Part shown: positions 6,334-13,596 of the stretch, one piece after another
How positions within the stretch are numbered: the stretch's first letter is position 1
Layout of the letters: each line of letters begins with the position of its first letter
Source of the DNA: an uncultured Oscillospiraceae bacterium
GTDB lineage: Bacteria; Bacillota; Clostridia; Oscillospirales; Ruminococcaceae
Assembly: GCA_900543705.1 (NCBI GenBank)
Contig: UQSL01000024.1
Coordinates: 1 to 23,632 of the forward strand
Direction: 5' to 3'
DNA: 23,632 nucleotides
Made by a program: the position numbers and the translations under genes
Notes under the pieces: generated by a model
Seen by the model: the letters and a program-made list of their open reading frames with translations, nothing else
Told to the model about the DNA's origin: nothing
Database searches by the model: none

Positions 6334-6890
6334 CTGCTTCTTGGCAAGTGCAACGCGCAAATAGATTCCCATATCACCAACAATGCTTCCCAAGACGTCC
6401 CCCGCGAACACTCCAAGCCAGACCAAACCCATATTCCAGATGGCGGTACCGAGTGTGGTCAGTACTAGGATACCTCCTGTGTTTATCTTTATCATTCCGG
6501 TGGGAGTTAAAATGAGGCATCGCACGATCGGAATAAACCGTCAGAAAAACACGGAAGCCATCCCCTTTGCGCAAAAACCATCCCTGCACCCGCTCGACAC
6601 CCTGTGGTTTGAGATGGAAAATACGCCCAATCCTTCCAGATAAAATGCGTTTGAGACGCTGTGCATCCAAAATCATGCCGATTCCGGAAAGGACAAGCAC
6701 CTCTGCCACGGAACCGATGGCGGCCATGAAAATAACCGGCCAGACATTCAACCAGTTATTTCGGGGTTACACTGCCCATTGCAGTAGAGAATTTTTCCCC
6801 CCGGTTCCCCGAAGTGATTTTGACTTTCGGCGGCTTCATGACAACCTATCCTACTCCATCATCTGGATAATCCCCTGTTTTTATGCGTTT
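6334..6890 (-). pseudogene. DedA/SNARE-associated family membrane protein, disrupted by an internal inversion
   Basis: Fragments of one DedA-family protein can be assembled from both strands. On the minus strand from about 6744 downward the frame reads WPVIFMAAIGSVAEV and then FHLKPQ...WFLRKG. It must then slip one base at a run of four G (6562-6565) to read SVFF-stop-RFIPIVR, LTPTGMIKIN, LGTAIWNMGLVWLG. The stop is a TGA at 6541-6543, where glycine or a similar residue is usual. The N-terminal half lies inverted on the plus strand (about 6745-6861), with FNQ, FGVTLPIAVEN, FFPPVP, EVILTFGGFMTT and YSYSIIW in alternating frames. A last scrap, GIIQ, is back on the minus strand near 6867-6880. 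The start codon is gone and the tail runs into the hairpin. DedA proteins are undecaprenyl-phosphate or lipid flippases in the membrane. This copy cannot work. Confidence 0.85.
6745..6861 (+). repeat. Inverted 117-bp segment inside the dedA pseudogene
   Basis: The segment is bounded by CCAGA (6740-6744) and TCTGG (6862-6866), a 5-bp inverted repeat. Flipping it restores a continuous order of DedA motifs on the minus strand: GIIQ-TFNQ-YFGVTLPIAVEN-FFPPVP-SEVILTFGGF-SYSIIW-PVIFMAAIG. Small indels remain after flipping, so the gene was or became dead as well. Confidence 0.75.
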
Positions 6891-6943
6891 TCCTGACCAT
6901 ATCCGGTATTCTTACAGAAACCCATAAGGGTAACATTTTTAAA

Positions 6944-8089
6944 TTAACTACGGATATCAAGCAGTTTTTGCTTGAGTTCGCCTTCGATGCGGCGAAGTTC
7001 CTGCTCCGCATCCGCACGCTTCTGACGGCCTTCCTGTTGAATCTGGATGACCTCGTCGAGTGTGGAGATGAGGTTCTGGTTTGTCTCCCGGAGCGTTTCA
7101 ATGTCCACAATGCCGCGCTCGGATTCTTTTACAGTTTCCACGGTTGCCATCTTGAGCGTCTGGGAATTCTTACGCAACAGCTCATTGGTCATATCCGTCA
7201 CCTGCCGCTGTGCGGCGGCAGCCTGCTGGGAATGCGCGATGCCAAGCGCCAGCACCATCTGGTTTTTCCACAAAGGGATAGTGTTTACCAGAGTGGTCTG
7301 GATTTTTTCAGACATCAGGGTATCGTTGCCCTGCACCATACGGATTTGCGGCGCCGTCTGGATGGATACCATCCGGGTCAATTCCAAATCGTGCAGTTTT
7401 TTCTCAAAACGATCGCACATAGAGGCGAGATCGTTTGCCGCCTGAGCATCTTCCGGAAGACCGGAAGCCTTTGCCTTTTCCATCAGTGCGGGCAATTCCT
7501 TAGAGCGAACTTCTTCAAGCTTTTTACGCCCCGCCAAAATGTACATGGTCAGTTCCTTAAAATAGACCTTGTTGAGCTCATACATTTTGTCAAGCAGAGC
7601 AACGTCTTTCATCAGCTGGATCTGATGGTTTTCCAAAACCCCGCAGATTCTATTGATGTTGACCTCTGCCTTGTCATACTTTGCCTTAAGTGCGGTGACT
7701 TTGTTAGCGGAACGCTTGAAAAAGCCGAAGAAACCCTTCTCTGATTCTTCTACATCAAAGCTCTTGAGCTCGGTCACAAGTCCGGTCAGCATGTCTCCAA
7801 CCTCTCCGAGGTCTTTGGAGCGGACGCTTTCCAATGTGTTCTCCGTAAAATCCGCCATCTTCTTCTGCGCACCGGAACCGTACTGCAAAATCAGATTGGA
7901 ATTGCTCAGCTCGATTTTGCCCGCGAAATCATCCACCATCTTGCGCTCTTCCACGCTGAGCATGCTGTCGTCAAAGACCGCCTGCGAAGGGGACTGCGGC
8001 TGTACGGACTGGAGAGCGGCAGGAGCCACAGGCTGTTCCTCCACAGGATCCAGGGTCAAGGTTGGGACTTCATTTATAGGGTCGCTCAT
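6944..8089 (-). CDS. telA: TelA/KlaA-like protein (toxic anion resistance family)
   Basis: The 381-residue protein matches the TelA family (Pfam toxic anion resistance). It is soluble and strongly helical, with coiled-coil stretches. Family segments include GFFGFFKRSANKVTALKAKY (about 123-142), the helix NRICGVLENHQIQLMKDVALLDKMYELN, and the C-terminal block TTLVNTIPLWKNQMVLALG. The first 40 residues are a low-complexity, proline- and glutamine-rich leader. The family was named for tellurite resistance, but chromosomal copies paired with XpaC occur widely in Firmicutes and their role is better described as cell-envelope stress of unknown mechanism. The ATG at 8089 follows a GGAGGAAA site. It is 31 nt downstream of xpaC, in the same operon. 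No terD or terC genes are near. Confidence 0.92.
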   Translation of the reverse strand: MSDPINEVPTLTLDPVEEQPVAPAALQSVQPQSPSQAVFDDSMLSVEERKMVDDFAGKIELSNSNLILQYGSGAQKKMADFTENTLESVRSKDLGEVGDMLTGLVTELKSFDVEESEKGFFGFFKRSANKVTALKAKYDKAEVNINRICGVLENHQIQLMKDVALLDKMYELNKVYFKELTMYILAGRKKLEEVRSKELPALMEKAKASGLPEDAQAANDLASMCDRFEKKLHDLELTRMVSIQTAPQIRMVQGNDTLMSEKIQTTLVNTIPLWKNQMVLALGIAHSQQAAAAQRQVTDMTNELLRKNSQTLKMATVETVKESERGIVDIETLRETNQNLISTLDEVIQIQQEGRQKRADAEQELRRIEGELKQKLLDIRS

Positions 8090-8120
8090 TGTCTATTTCC
8101 TCCTTTTATGGGCCTATTAT

Positions 8121-9434
8121 CTATTCTAACGGGATATTGGGATTTTCTTTTGGTTTTTCCTGTTTTTCCGGCTCATTGCTGCGCTTAAAATCGTGGCCGG
8201 TCAGACCCTCCTGTGCAAACATGGCCTGCAAAACGGTGATATCGGCGGAGACATCCATTGCGTCGTCCTCAAACAGGCTGTCAAGCAGGTTTGCAAACGC
8301 TATATTGATGGTGTCAAGCGTGTCGCAGATTTCCCGCTTTGTCTGGTTGATATTTTCCCCTTCCAGGGATTGCTCTTCAAATTCCCGGTAGGCACCCACA
8401 AGTTTGAGGGTAGTCGGCAGATAATACTGCATGAATTTCCGGATTTCCGGCAGTTTATTCGGGTGGTGCTCCACATGGACAAAAATTTTGGCGGTTACCT
8501 CTTCCAGGCGCTGAAGCTTTTCACTGACCTCCACTCCCGGAATTGCGTCATTTGCCTCCCTTATCTGGCGGATGTACTCAAATCCTTCCCGCAGCATCTC
8601 GTTGACTTCCGGTGGGCGCTTTTTGTTTTCCTCTTCGGCTTTCAGTCGGGCCGCTTCGCGCTGCTGTTCTTCCTGTAAATACTTCTGGTAAGCTTGATAT
8701 CCCAGAATGACAGCTTCCCCTTTGGCATCGAGATAGCTCACAGGGAGATACCGCTTATTCGCCATTTTTTGCATGTCCTTTACGACAAACTCTTTTGGAC
8801 GATCAACACTTGCAGCCAGTTCTGCTAGAGGACAGACGGTCCGGCCCTGCAAAACCTGCCAATACCGGTTTCTCCGGTTATAAAATCCCTTTGTTCGTAC
8901 ACCTGCTAGAAAGCTGGCGCATGCCCCTCCGGCAAAGAGACCGAGGGAGATAAGATAACCGCCTAGCTGCGTAATAACCTTACCCGGAGCGGTGAAAAAG
9001 CCGGTGAGCATGGAAAGTGCCATTGCCCCAAATAAAAAGGTACAGATACCTCCCAGGACAAAATAACCGCCGCCCCTGCTCTGCCTAGGCATTGCCGCCA
9101 CCTGTGGCATCCCCGGCTGGGGACGGACCATTTGTGGAGCATTATAATTCGGATAAACCACCGGCCGTCCCGGTCTTCCGACCCTCTGGCGGTAGTTGCC
9201 GCCGCGATACGACTGCTGGCCCTGATAAGGGGTTTGCCCCTGATAAGGGCCCTGTCCTTGATTTTGACGGAAACTGTTGGTTATGGTCTCAACTGTATTC
9301 CGGACCCCGTTGACCGTCTTTTCGACGCCCCGCTGGATGTTATTTTGAAATTGTGGGGACTGTGCATAATCCACCGCCTGTTTTACCACTTGGTTTACCT
9401 GGCGGCAAAGTTCAGAAACGTCCTGTTCTTTCAT
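8121..9434 (-). CDS. xpaC: XpaC family membrane protein (BCIP-hydrolysis associated)
   Basis: The 437-residue protein has three parts. Residues 1-60 are helical and polar. Residues about 58-120 are a low-complexity linker rich in G, Q, P, Y and R, with near-repeats of the type PYQGQ. Two membrane spans follow at about 124-147 and 154-178. The cytoplasmic C-terminal part (from 180) begins KGFYNRRNRYWQVL and has the XpaC-family region LAELAASVDRPKEFVVKDMQKMANKRYLP, read here as a winged-helix-like segment. It then runs into a charged coiled coil (KYLQEEQQREAARLKAEEEN) and a helical bundle. The name comes from Bacillus, where the protein was linked to phosphatase-indicator hydrolysis; the true role is unknown. 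It is the first gene of the xpaC-telA operon, with GGAGGG before the ATG. Confidence 0.88.
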   Translation of the reverse strand: MKEQDVSELCRQVNQVVKQAVDYAQSPQFQNNIQRGVEKTVNGVRNTVETITNSFRQNQGQGPYQGQTPYQGQQSYRGGNYRQRVGRPGRPVVYPNYNAPQMVRPQPGMPQVAAMPRQSRGGGYFVLGGICTFLFGAMALSMLTGFFTAPGKVITQLGGYLISLGLFAGGACASFLAGVRTKGFYNRRNRYWQVLQGRTVCPLAELAASVDRPKEFVVKDMQKMANKRYLPVSYLDAKGEAVILGYQAYQKYLQEEQQREAARLKAEEENKKRPPEVNEMLREGFEYIRQIREANDAIPGVEVSEKLQRLEEVTAKIFVHVEHHPNKLPEIRKFMQYYLPTTLKLVGAYREFEEQSLEGENINQTKREICDTLDTINIAFANLLDSLFEDDAMDVSADITVLQAMFAQEGLTGHDFKRSNEPEKQEKPKENPNIPLE

Positions 9435-9694
9435 ATCAGGTTCCCTCCATATTCTGGAATATGCTGGTTTTCTCTATTTCTGCAGTGCCCGACTGGGCTC
9501 GATACTATCAATGATATGAGTGATGAATCCATTTTGCCTGCTGCAAAAATCCTGTATGTTTCAAAATCTCACGGGATTCACAAAGCATTCGGCTTTTCAC
9601 TGATGCACTCCATAGAAAGCAGGGTGCACGGCTGCCTGAATAAAAACTCGCACTAGGCTCCTGTCGCCGACGCTTGCACGCTCCAAGTGCTCTT
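9435..9694 (-). other. Long 5' leader of the xpaC-telA operon
   Basis: About 250 nt separate the predicted start of transcription from the xpaC ATG. No gene with a ribosome binding site is visible in it. A 7-bp inverted repeat, CATATTC-TG-GAATATG (9448-9463), abuts the ribosome binding site (GGAGGG on the minus strand, 9443-9448). Smaller hairpins such as GTC-GGC-GAC lie near the 5' end. I cannot assign it to a known riboswitch. Confidence 0.4.
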
Positions 9695-9723
9695 ATTATA
9701 CCGTATTCCAAGAAAAAGCACAA
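9695..9723 (-). promoter_or_regulatory. Promoter of the xpaC-telA operon
   Basis: On the minus strand TTGTGC (9718-9723) and TATAAT (9695-9700) are separated by 17 nt. This is the only good promoter upstream of xpaC. Confidence 0.7.
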
Positions 9724-9856
9724 TGCGGAGAAACCAGAAAAAGCGCCTCTTTTCAACCCTTTAGAAAAAATTAAAGTTCTTTCGGCCTGCTTGTCCACTC
9801 CATATCGTTCCAACAAAAAGTAGAATATATCAACGATCCGATTGCGCCAGTTAACC

Positions 9857-10273
9857 CCTGTTCTTCGGGTTTTATGGCTATGCCAACCGCGCCAATCGCA
9901 TGGAAAACACCTTGGTGACCCGCTCTGGCACAGCCTCCATTTCCAAGGTCTTTACCGCGACGGCATTTCTTCCGTTCATCTCCCAGGGAAACCTTTCGCT
10001 GGAGGATCGGATTACCAAAATCATCGACCTGTCGGGCAAGAAAATCCCGCAGGACGTCAAACTCAAGGACTTGCTCACCCATACTTCCGGCCATGTGGAC
10101 GACGCCGATGAAGAGGTCGGGAAGGACTACTGCGCTCTCTTGGTGGCCGACGCGATGATCTCTTACTACCCGCAGGCAGGCGGATATTGCCTTTTCCATC
10201 CTTGCAAACCAAAACTGCAATGTCTGGGAACTGCACCGGCGGATCCAGACCGGTATCTATCACACCTATTATG
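9857..10273 (+). pseudogene. Serine hydrolase (class C beta-lactamase/PBP-like), decayed remnant
   Basis: The plus strand reads FGFYGYANRAN, then the active-site block GTASISKVFTATA (serine and lysine of the SxxK motif are SISK), SQGNLSLEDRITKII and LKDLLTHTSGH, followed by DEEVGKDY. This is the N-terminal half of the beta-lactamase-related serine hydrolase family. A shift of frame near 10170 then gives ADIAFSILANQNCNVWELHRRI, the typical C-terminus of the same family, ending at 10273. Most of the middle, including the tyrosine motif, is missing, and no start codon or signal segment is left: an in-frame TAA lies just upstream at 9853. It is a gene relic produced by internal deletion and frameshift. 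Confidence 0.8.
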
Positions 10274-10341
10274 AGGCCTGACCCGTGGCACTATGCCGGT
10301 TTAGGCTCAAAATTTAAGACAGAAAGGCTGGTTTCCTTCTC

Positions 10342-11127
10342 ATGATAGAATTATTCGGACAGAACCGGGGAGTTCTTACCCCACTCTTTTCCCATACGAA
10401 GAAAACCATGGTGTTATCCTGCCTGCAGGGCCATATGGGGCGCGCATTCGCAGATGATGCCGGGGTTCCCTCCTGCGCACAGCTTTTTATTGGGGACTTT
10501 TGCTTTTTCGCGGGAGATTCCTCCCGCGCACAGGCCGCGGAGTTTGCCCGCCATATCCCGCCGGAATTTTCCTCTTCCGTGCTGCTCGCCATCCCGCTTT
10601 CGGAAGGGTGGGGAGCTCTTATTGAGCAGGCTCACCCCGGCAGAGGGGAGAAAATCACCCGCTACGCCATCAAAAAGGAACTGGACGTCTTTGACAAAGC
10701 TCATCTTGCACAGCTTGTTTCGGGCCTGCCACAGGGCTTTGCTATCAAACGCATCGACAAACGGCTTGCCGGGAGGTGCATGGAGCAGGAGTTCTCCCGG
10801 GATTTCTGCTCCCAGTTCGACTCTCCTGAGGACTATGAACGCCGGGGGCTCGGCTATTGTGCGCTTCATGACGGACGTCTCGTAGCCGGGGCAAGTTCCT
10901 ACACCGTTTACGACGGGGGAATCGAAATTGAAGTGGACACCCACCCGGAATTCCGAAGACGCGGGCTTGCGGCCGCATGTGCGGCGCGCCTGATTCTTGC
11001 CTGCCTGGAACAAGGACGATATCCGAGCTGGGATGCCGCCAATCTGGAATCCGTCGCACTCAGCGAAAAGCTCGGCTACCACTTTGATTACGCCTATGAC
11101 ACCTACGCCATCGACTGCGACAGATAG
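10342..11127 (+). CDS. GNAT family acetyltransferase (Pfam GNAT_acetyltran type)
   Basis: The 261-residue protein fits the two-domain GNAT_acetyltran family found in Firmicutes. Residues 1-130 form an unconserved N-terminal domain with FIGDFCFFAGD and IPLSEGWGALIEQ. Residues about 130-258 form the acetyltransferase fold: IKRIDKRLAG, the FDSPEDYERRGLGYCAL core, the strand IEIEVDTHPEF, and the acetyl-CoA loop RRRGLAAACAARLI (about 210-223), then SWDAANLESVALSEKLGY, which is the typical C-terminal GNAT motif. Substrate is unknown. The ATG at 10342 has only a weak site (AGAAAGG, rather distant) upstream. It stands alone between the hydrolase relic and the IS200 remnant. Confidence 0.85.
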   Translation: MIELFGQNRGVLTPLFSHTKKTMVLSCLQGHMGRAFADDAGVPSCAQLFIGDFCFFAGDSSRAQAAEFARHIPPEFSSSVLLAIPLSEGWGALIEQAHPGRGEKITRYAIKKELDVFDKAHLAQLVSGLPQGFAIKRIDKRLAGRCMEQEFSRDFCSQFDSPEDYERRGLGYCALHDGRLVAGASSYTVYDGGIEIEVDTHPEFRRRGLAAACAARLILACLEQGRYPSWDAANLESVALSEKLGYHFDYAYDTYAIDCDR

Positions 11128-11221
11128 CCACCATCTACGACCGTATTTTACAGGGCGGAGGTACCTGCACTGGGAACCCAAAGATCGGCAGTTATTCCGC
11201 CGGCTCTTTTTGTGTCCGTAA

Positions 11222-11244
11222 AACCACAGGCTGGGCCTGTGGTT
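11222..11244 (+). repeat. IS200 left-end hairpin
   Basis: AACCACAGGC and GCCTGTGGTT form a perfect 10-bp stem with a TGG loop. It sits at the expected place, about 100 nt upstream of the tnpA start, and would be the left recognition hairpin of the transposase. Confidence 0.7.
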
Positions 11245-11278
11245 CAGAAAAGCTTTAGCAAAGAGGACGACAAAAAAA

Positions 11279-11336
11279 CTCCTTTTGCTATACTAAGGGT
11301 GCGGTCTGCCAACTGCACAAAAGTAAGCAAAAGGAG
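11279..11336 (+). promoter_or_regulatory. tnpA leader hairpin hiding the ribosome binding site
   Basis: CTCCTTTTGCT (11279-11289) is perfectly complementary to AGCAAAAGGAG (11326-11336), which contains the ribosome binding site of tnpA. In IS200 a leader stem of this kind is known to block transposase translation. A second small stem (GTGC with GCAC) lies in the loop. Confidence 0.75.
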
Positions 11337-11346
11337 GACATTCAAG

Positions 11347-11617
11347 ATGGGTTTGAATGACATACATAGTTTAACTGGCGGTATCCAGCTTTATGGGATA
11401 TCTGAAGGGAAAGAGCGGCACGATGCTGTACGAGCAATTTGGCGAGCTGAAATATAAGTACCGCAGCCGAGAATTTTGGTGCAAAGGGTACTATGTGGAC
11501 ACAGCAGGGAAGAACACAAGGCGAATCGCAGAGTACATCAAGAACCAGTTGAAAGAAGATCAGCTGGGAGAACAATTAACTATAAGCGAAATCGGCCCTT
11601 TTAAGGGCGGCAAGTAA
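11347..11617 (+). pseudogene. tnpA: IS200 transposase TnpA with internal deletion
   Basis: The gene starts normally, MGLNDIHSLT, then jumps at about 11376-11380 to the C-terminal third of the family, VSSFMGYLKGKS, in another frame. From there the frame continues with LKYKYRSREFWCKGYYVD and AEYIKNQLKEDQ to a stop at 11617. The missing middle, roughly 70 residues, contains the HUH metal-binding motif of this Y1 transposase, while the tyrosine-bearing helix (EYIKNQ) remains. In the original frame the protein ends after 36 residues at 11457. No active enzyme can be made. Confidence 0.85.
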
Positions 11618-11698
11618 CAGTATCCGCGCGGCTGGCAGATCGCAATACACGTTTGACGTGTCCGCGAAGAACAGAGGGCTATGCCCGCATGTGAAAAA

Positions 11699-11717
11699 CC
11701 GCCCGTTTGACGGGCGG
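11699..11717. terminator. IS200 right-end hairpin, also a minus-strand terminator
   Basis: CCGCCCGT and ACGGGCGG pair perfectly around TTG. On the minus strand the stem is followed by TTTTTC and lies 12 nt past the stop of the DUF47 gene, so it is a good intrinsic terminator for the pit operon. On the plus strand it has the form of an IS200 right end. The insertion may thus have supplied a terminator. Confidence 0.7.
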
Positions 11718-11728
11718 ATGTTTATTCG

Positions 11729-12313
11729 TTATTCATACAGGCTATGCTCAATTGTGAATACATCAATGTCATAAGCTGTATTTTCACATTGCCGGAGCAT
11801 TGCGAGAACCGCAGTCTGCCGGAAATCCTCCTTTCCGGAAAGATATCGGCATGCTCTCAGGGAGAGCTTTTCCCCTTCGGAGATATCAAAGACTGTCTCC
11901 AGCTTGCAGGTTTTGTTCTGGCAGACCAGCCGGAAGGACCGCTCGCAGCGGGTTACCACCTTATCCACATAGCCGCACAGCCACACCAGATATCGGGTCA
12001 AATCGGAGATTCCAAGCCTTTGCTCGCTGAGCAAAAACTGCGCGGCGCATAAAAGGCTCCTCAACAGCTTATAGAGGTAAAACAACAGGTAGAGCATGAC
12101 CTTGGAATCAATCGCCGTGATAAAGGTATCCTGTATTCTCACTGTGCACTCCTGCACAAGCTCAGCAGAATGTCCTCTCAGTCTTTCAATTTTCCCCAGC
12201 AAGGCGGAGACAGGCTGTTTTTCTGCCGCACATTTTTCCAGTAGCCGGGCAGCCTGTATGACCACCTGCATCAATTCCCACAACGGGGCAAGCTCAGCAT
12301 GTTTGAGCGCCAT
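11729..12313 (-). CDS. DUF47/PhoU-like accessory protein of the PiT transporter
   Basis: The 194-residue protein is all-helical with the pattern of the DUF47 (PhoU-related) family, which accompanies PiT phosphate transporters and is thought to modulate them. The segments HAELAPLWELMQVVIQAARLLEK, ERLRGHSAELVQECTVRI and FITAIDSKVMLYLLFYLYKLL resemble the family's helical bundle, although the usual acidic metal-binding cluster (ExxxD) is less obvious. I chose the ATG at 12313, preceded by GAGAGGATAGGA, because it lies 17 nt after the pit stop. An earlier start at 12385 would overlap pit. The family call rests mainly on gene order, size and helical pattern. Confidence 0.65.
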   Translation of the reverse strand: MALKHAELAPLWELMQVVIQAARLLEKCAAEKQPVSALLGKIERLRGHSAELVQECTVRIQDTFITAIDSKVMLYLLFYLYKLLRSLLCAAQFLLSEQRLGISDLTRYLVWLCGYVDKVVTRCERSFRLVCQNKTCKLETVFDISEGEKLSLRACRYLSGKEDFRQTAVLAMLRQCENTAYDIDVFTIEHSLYE

Positions 12314-12330
12314 ATGTATCCTATCCTCTC

Positions 12331-13350
12331 TCAAAAGAAAAATCGAAGTACAAGGCCCGTCAGGAGATATCCGAGTGCTGTACACACCGGAAAGGTCACC
12401 GCCCAGGCGCAGACCATCTGTTTCACTGTCCTTATCTCCACATGCTTTGCTTTATCCGAAAACCCGACCGCCACCACTGCCATTGTCTTGACGTGGGTCG
12501 TGCTGACCGGCAGTCCCAAAATGGTGGAGACAAACAGGGAGCATACCGAAGCGAGATCCGCGCAAAAGCCCTCGTATTGTTTGAGCGGCGTGATGTCGAA
12601 TCCAACAGACTTGATGATGCGTTTTCCGCCGATCATCGTGCCCGCCGCCATCACAAGCGCACAGAGCACAACCACGTCCAGATGCCCCCTGATATTCACC
12701 GTCTCCCCTGCGGAAACCCCGTTTTTGAGCATGGAGGCAATCAGGAATACACCGATAAACTTCTGTCCGTCCTGCGCGCCATGCACGACTGCCATAGCTG
12801 CCGCGCAGGCCACTTCGCCTCTGCCAAACAGACGGGCGGCAGTGTTCCGGGAGAGAAAATATCCTAGAAACCGGCACAGAACTGTGAAAAAATATCCCAG
12901 CAGAAAACCCAGTGTCAGGGAAATGATGAGTCCGGTAATCACTTTACCCCACTGCGGCAGGTTCACCGCGGACAGCCCGTTTAGGTAGAGTGCTGCGCCG
13001 GTGATTCCCGCAATCAGCCCATGGCTTTCACTGGTCGGGATACCGAAGACCCAGGCCGCACAGGAAAAGAGGATGACCGAGCACATTCCCGCAAGCAGGG
13101 CCGCAGCGCTTTTTTCGGCGTCGCCGCAGGTAAAATCCAGCATGGAGGAAACCGTATTCGCCACATTGGCACTCACAATCGTCATGCCGAATACGCCGAG
13201 CAAATTACAGGCCGCCGCCATGAAAACGGCCCGGTTTACCCCAAGGCTTCTGGTTGCCACTGCGGTGGCAATGGCGTTTGGCGCATCCGTCCACCCATTG
13301 ACCAGTACAACGGCCAGTATCACAACCGAAAGTACCGTGTACAGTTCCAT
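12331..13350 (-). CDS. pit: PiT family inorganic phosphate transporter
   Basis: The 339-residue protein has about ten hydrophobic spans in two related halves. Each half carries the PiT signature: NGWTDAPNAIATAVATRS at residues 18-35, and AVVHGAQDGQKFIGVF at about 187-202. The family moves phosphate together with H+ or Na+, often as metal-phosphate complexes. The internal segments FGIPTSESHGLIAGITGAAL and LGLPVSTTHVKTMAVV are also typical. GGAGG stands 8 nt ahead of the ATG. The DUF47 gene follows, as usual for low-affinity phosphate systems. No clear promoter was found in the 245-nt divergent region shared with the purine permease. Confidence 0.93.
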   Translation of the reverse strand: MELYTVLSVVILAVVLVNGWTDAPNAIATAVATRSLGVNRAVFMAAACNLLGVFGMTIVSANVANTVSSMLDFTCGDAEKSAAALLAGMCSVILFSCAAWVFGIPTSESHGLIAGITGAALYLNGLSAVNLPQWGKVITGLIISLTLGFLLGYFFTVLCRFLGYFLSRNTAARLFGRGEVACAAAMAVVHGAQDGQKFIGVFLIASMLKNGVSAGETVNIRGHLDVVVLCALVMAAGTMIGGKRIIKSVGFDITPLKQYEGFCADLASVCSLFVSTILGLPVSTTHVKTMAVVAVGFSDKAKHVEIRTVKQMVCAWAVTFPVCTALGYLLTGLVLRFFF

Positions 13351-13531
13351 TTTTTTATCCTCCGCGTGTTTGTTCTTCCCTTCATTCTTATGCGCCCGGA
13401 AAGAAAAATATATGCCACAGGCAGCGCGGCTGCTTATTTTGAGTTCTTTTTAAAATTTGCTGCACTTTCACCAAAGAAATCGAGACCTCCCGACATATTA
13501 ACAAAATGTGACGGTTCTGTGTCCTATTTTC

Positions 13532-13560
13532 TTGCCTTTTACTCCGGCATCCCCTATAAT
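13532..13560 (+). promoter_or_regulatory. Promoter of the purine permease gene
   Basis: TTGCCT (13532-13537) and TATAAT (13555-13560) are 17 nt apart. The leader to the GTG start is only about 30 nt, which leaves no room for a purine riboswitch. Confidence 0.75.
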
Positions 13561-13596
13561 GTTAGGGTACGGAAATTACTTCAAGGAGGATACAAC

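Larger units (their letters stand above)
11217..11725 (+). mobile_element. IS200/IS605-type element, internally deleted (non-autonomous)
   Basis: Both ends of an IS200-like element are present: a left-end hairpin (11222-11244) and a right-end hairpin (11699-11717) of the pattern AAAACC-stem-TTTGAC-stem. Between them lies a tnpA gene with its central part deleted. The exact tips cannot be fixed by eye. Because the subterminal hairpins recognised by TnpA persist, the element could in principle be mobilised in trans by an intact relative. Confidence 0.75.

Noticed and set aside
5962..6525. Minus-strand open frame of 187 codons under the HIT gene
   Set aside because: Only its first 60 residues mean anything, and those are the tail of the dedA relic. 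The rest is the antisense of the HIT gene.
6740..6866. Phase-variable switch in dedA
   Set aside because: The gene also carries frameshifts, a nonsense codon and no start, so flipping the segment back would not restore a protein.
6944..9434. Tellurite resistance cluster
   Set aside because: Only telA and xpaC are present. No terC, terD or related genes are near, so the tellurite role is not supported.
9508..9816. Minus-strand frame of 102 codons upstream of xpaC
   Set aside because: It begins before the promoter of xpaC and has no translation signal or similarity.
13021..13596. Upstream extension of the purine permease frame
   Set aside because: It overlaps pit on the other strand and has no similarity. 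The GTG at 13597 has a strong ribosome binding site and promoter.
13561..13596. Purine riboswitch ahead of the permease
   Set aside because: The leader is only about 30 nt and lacks the conserved three-way junction sequence.
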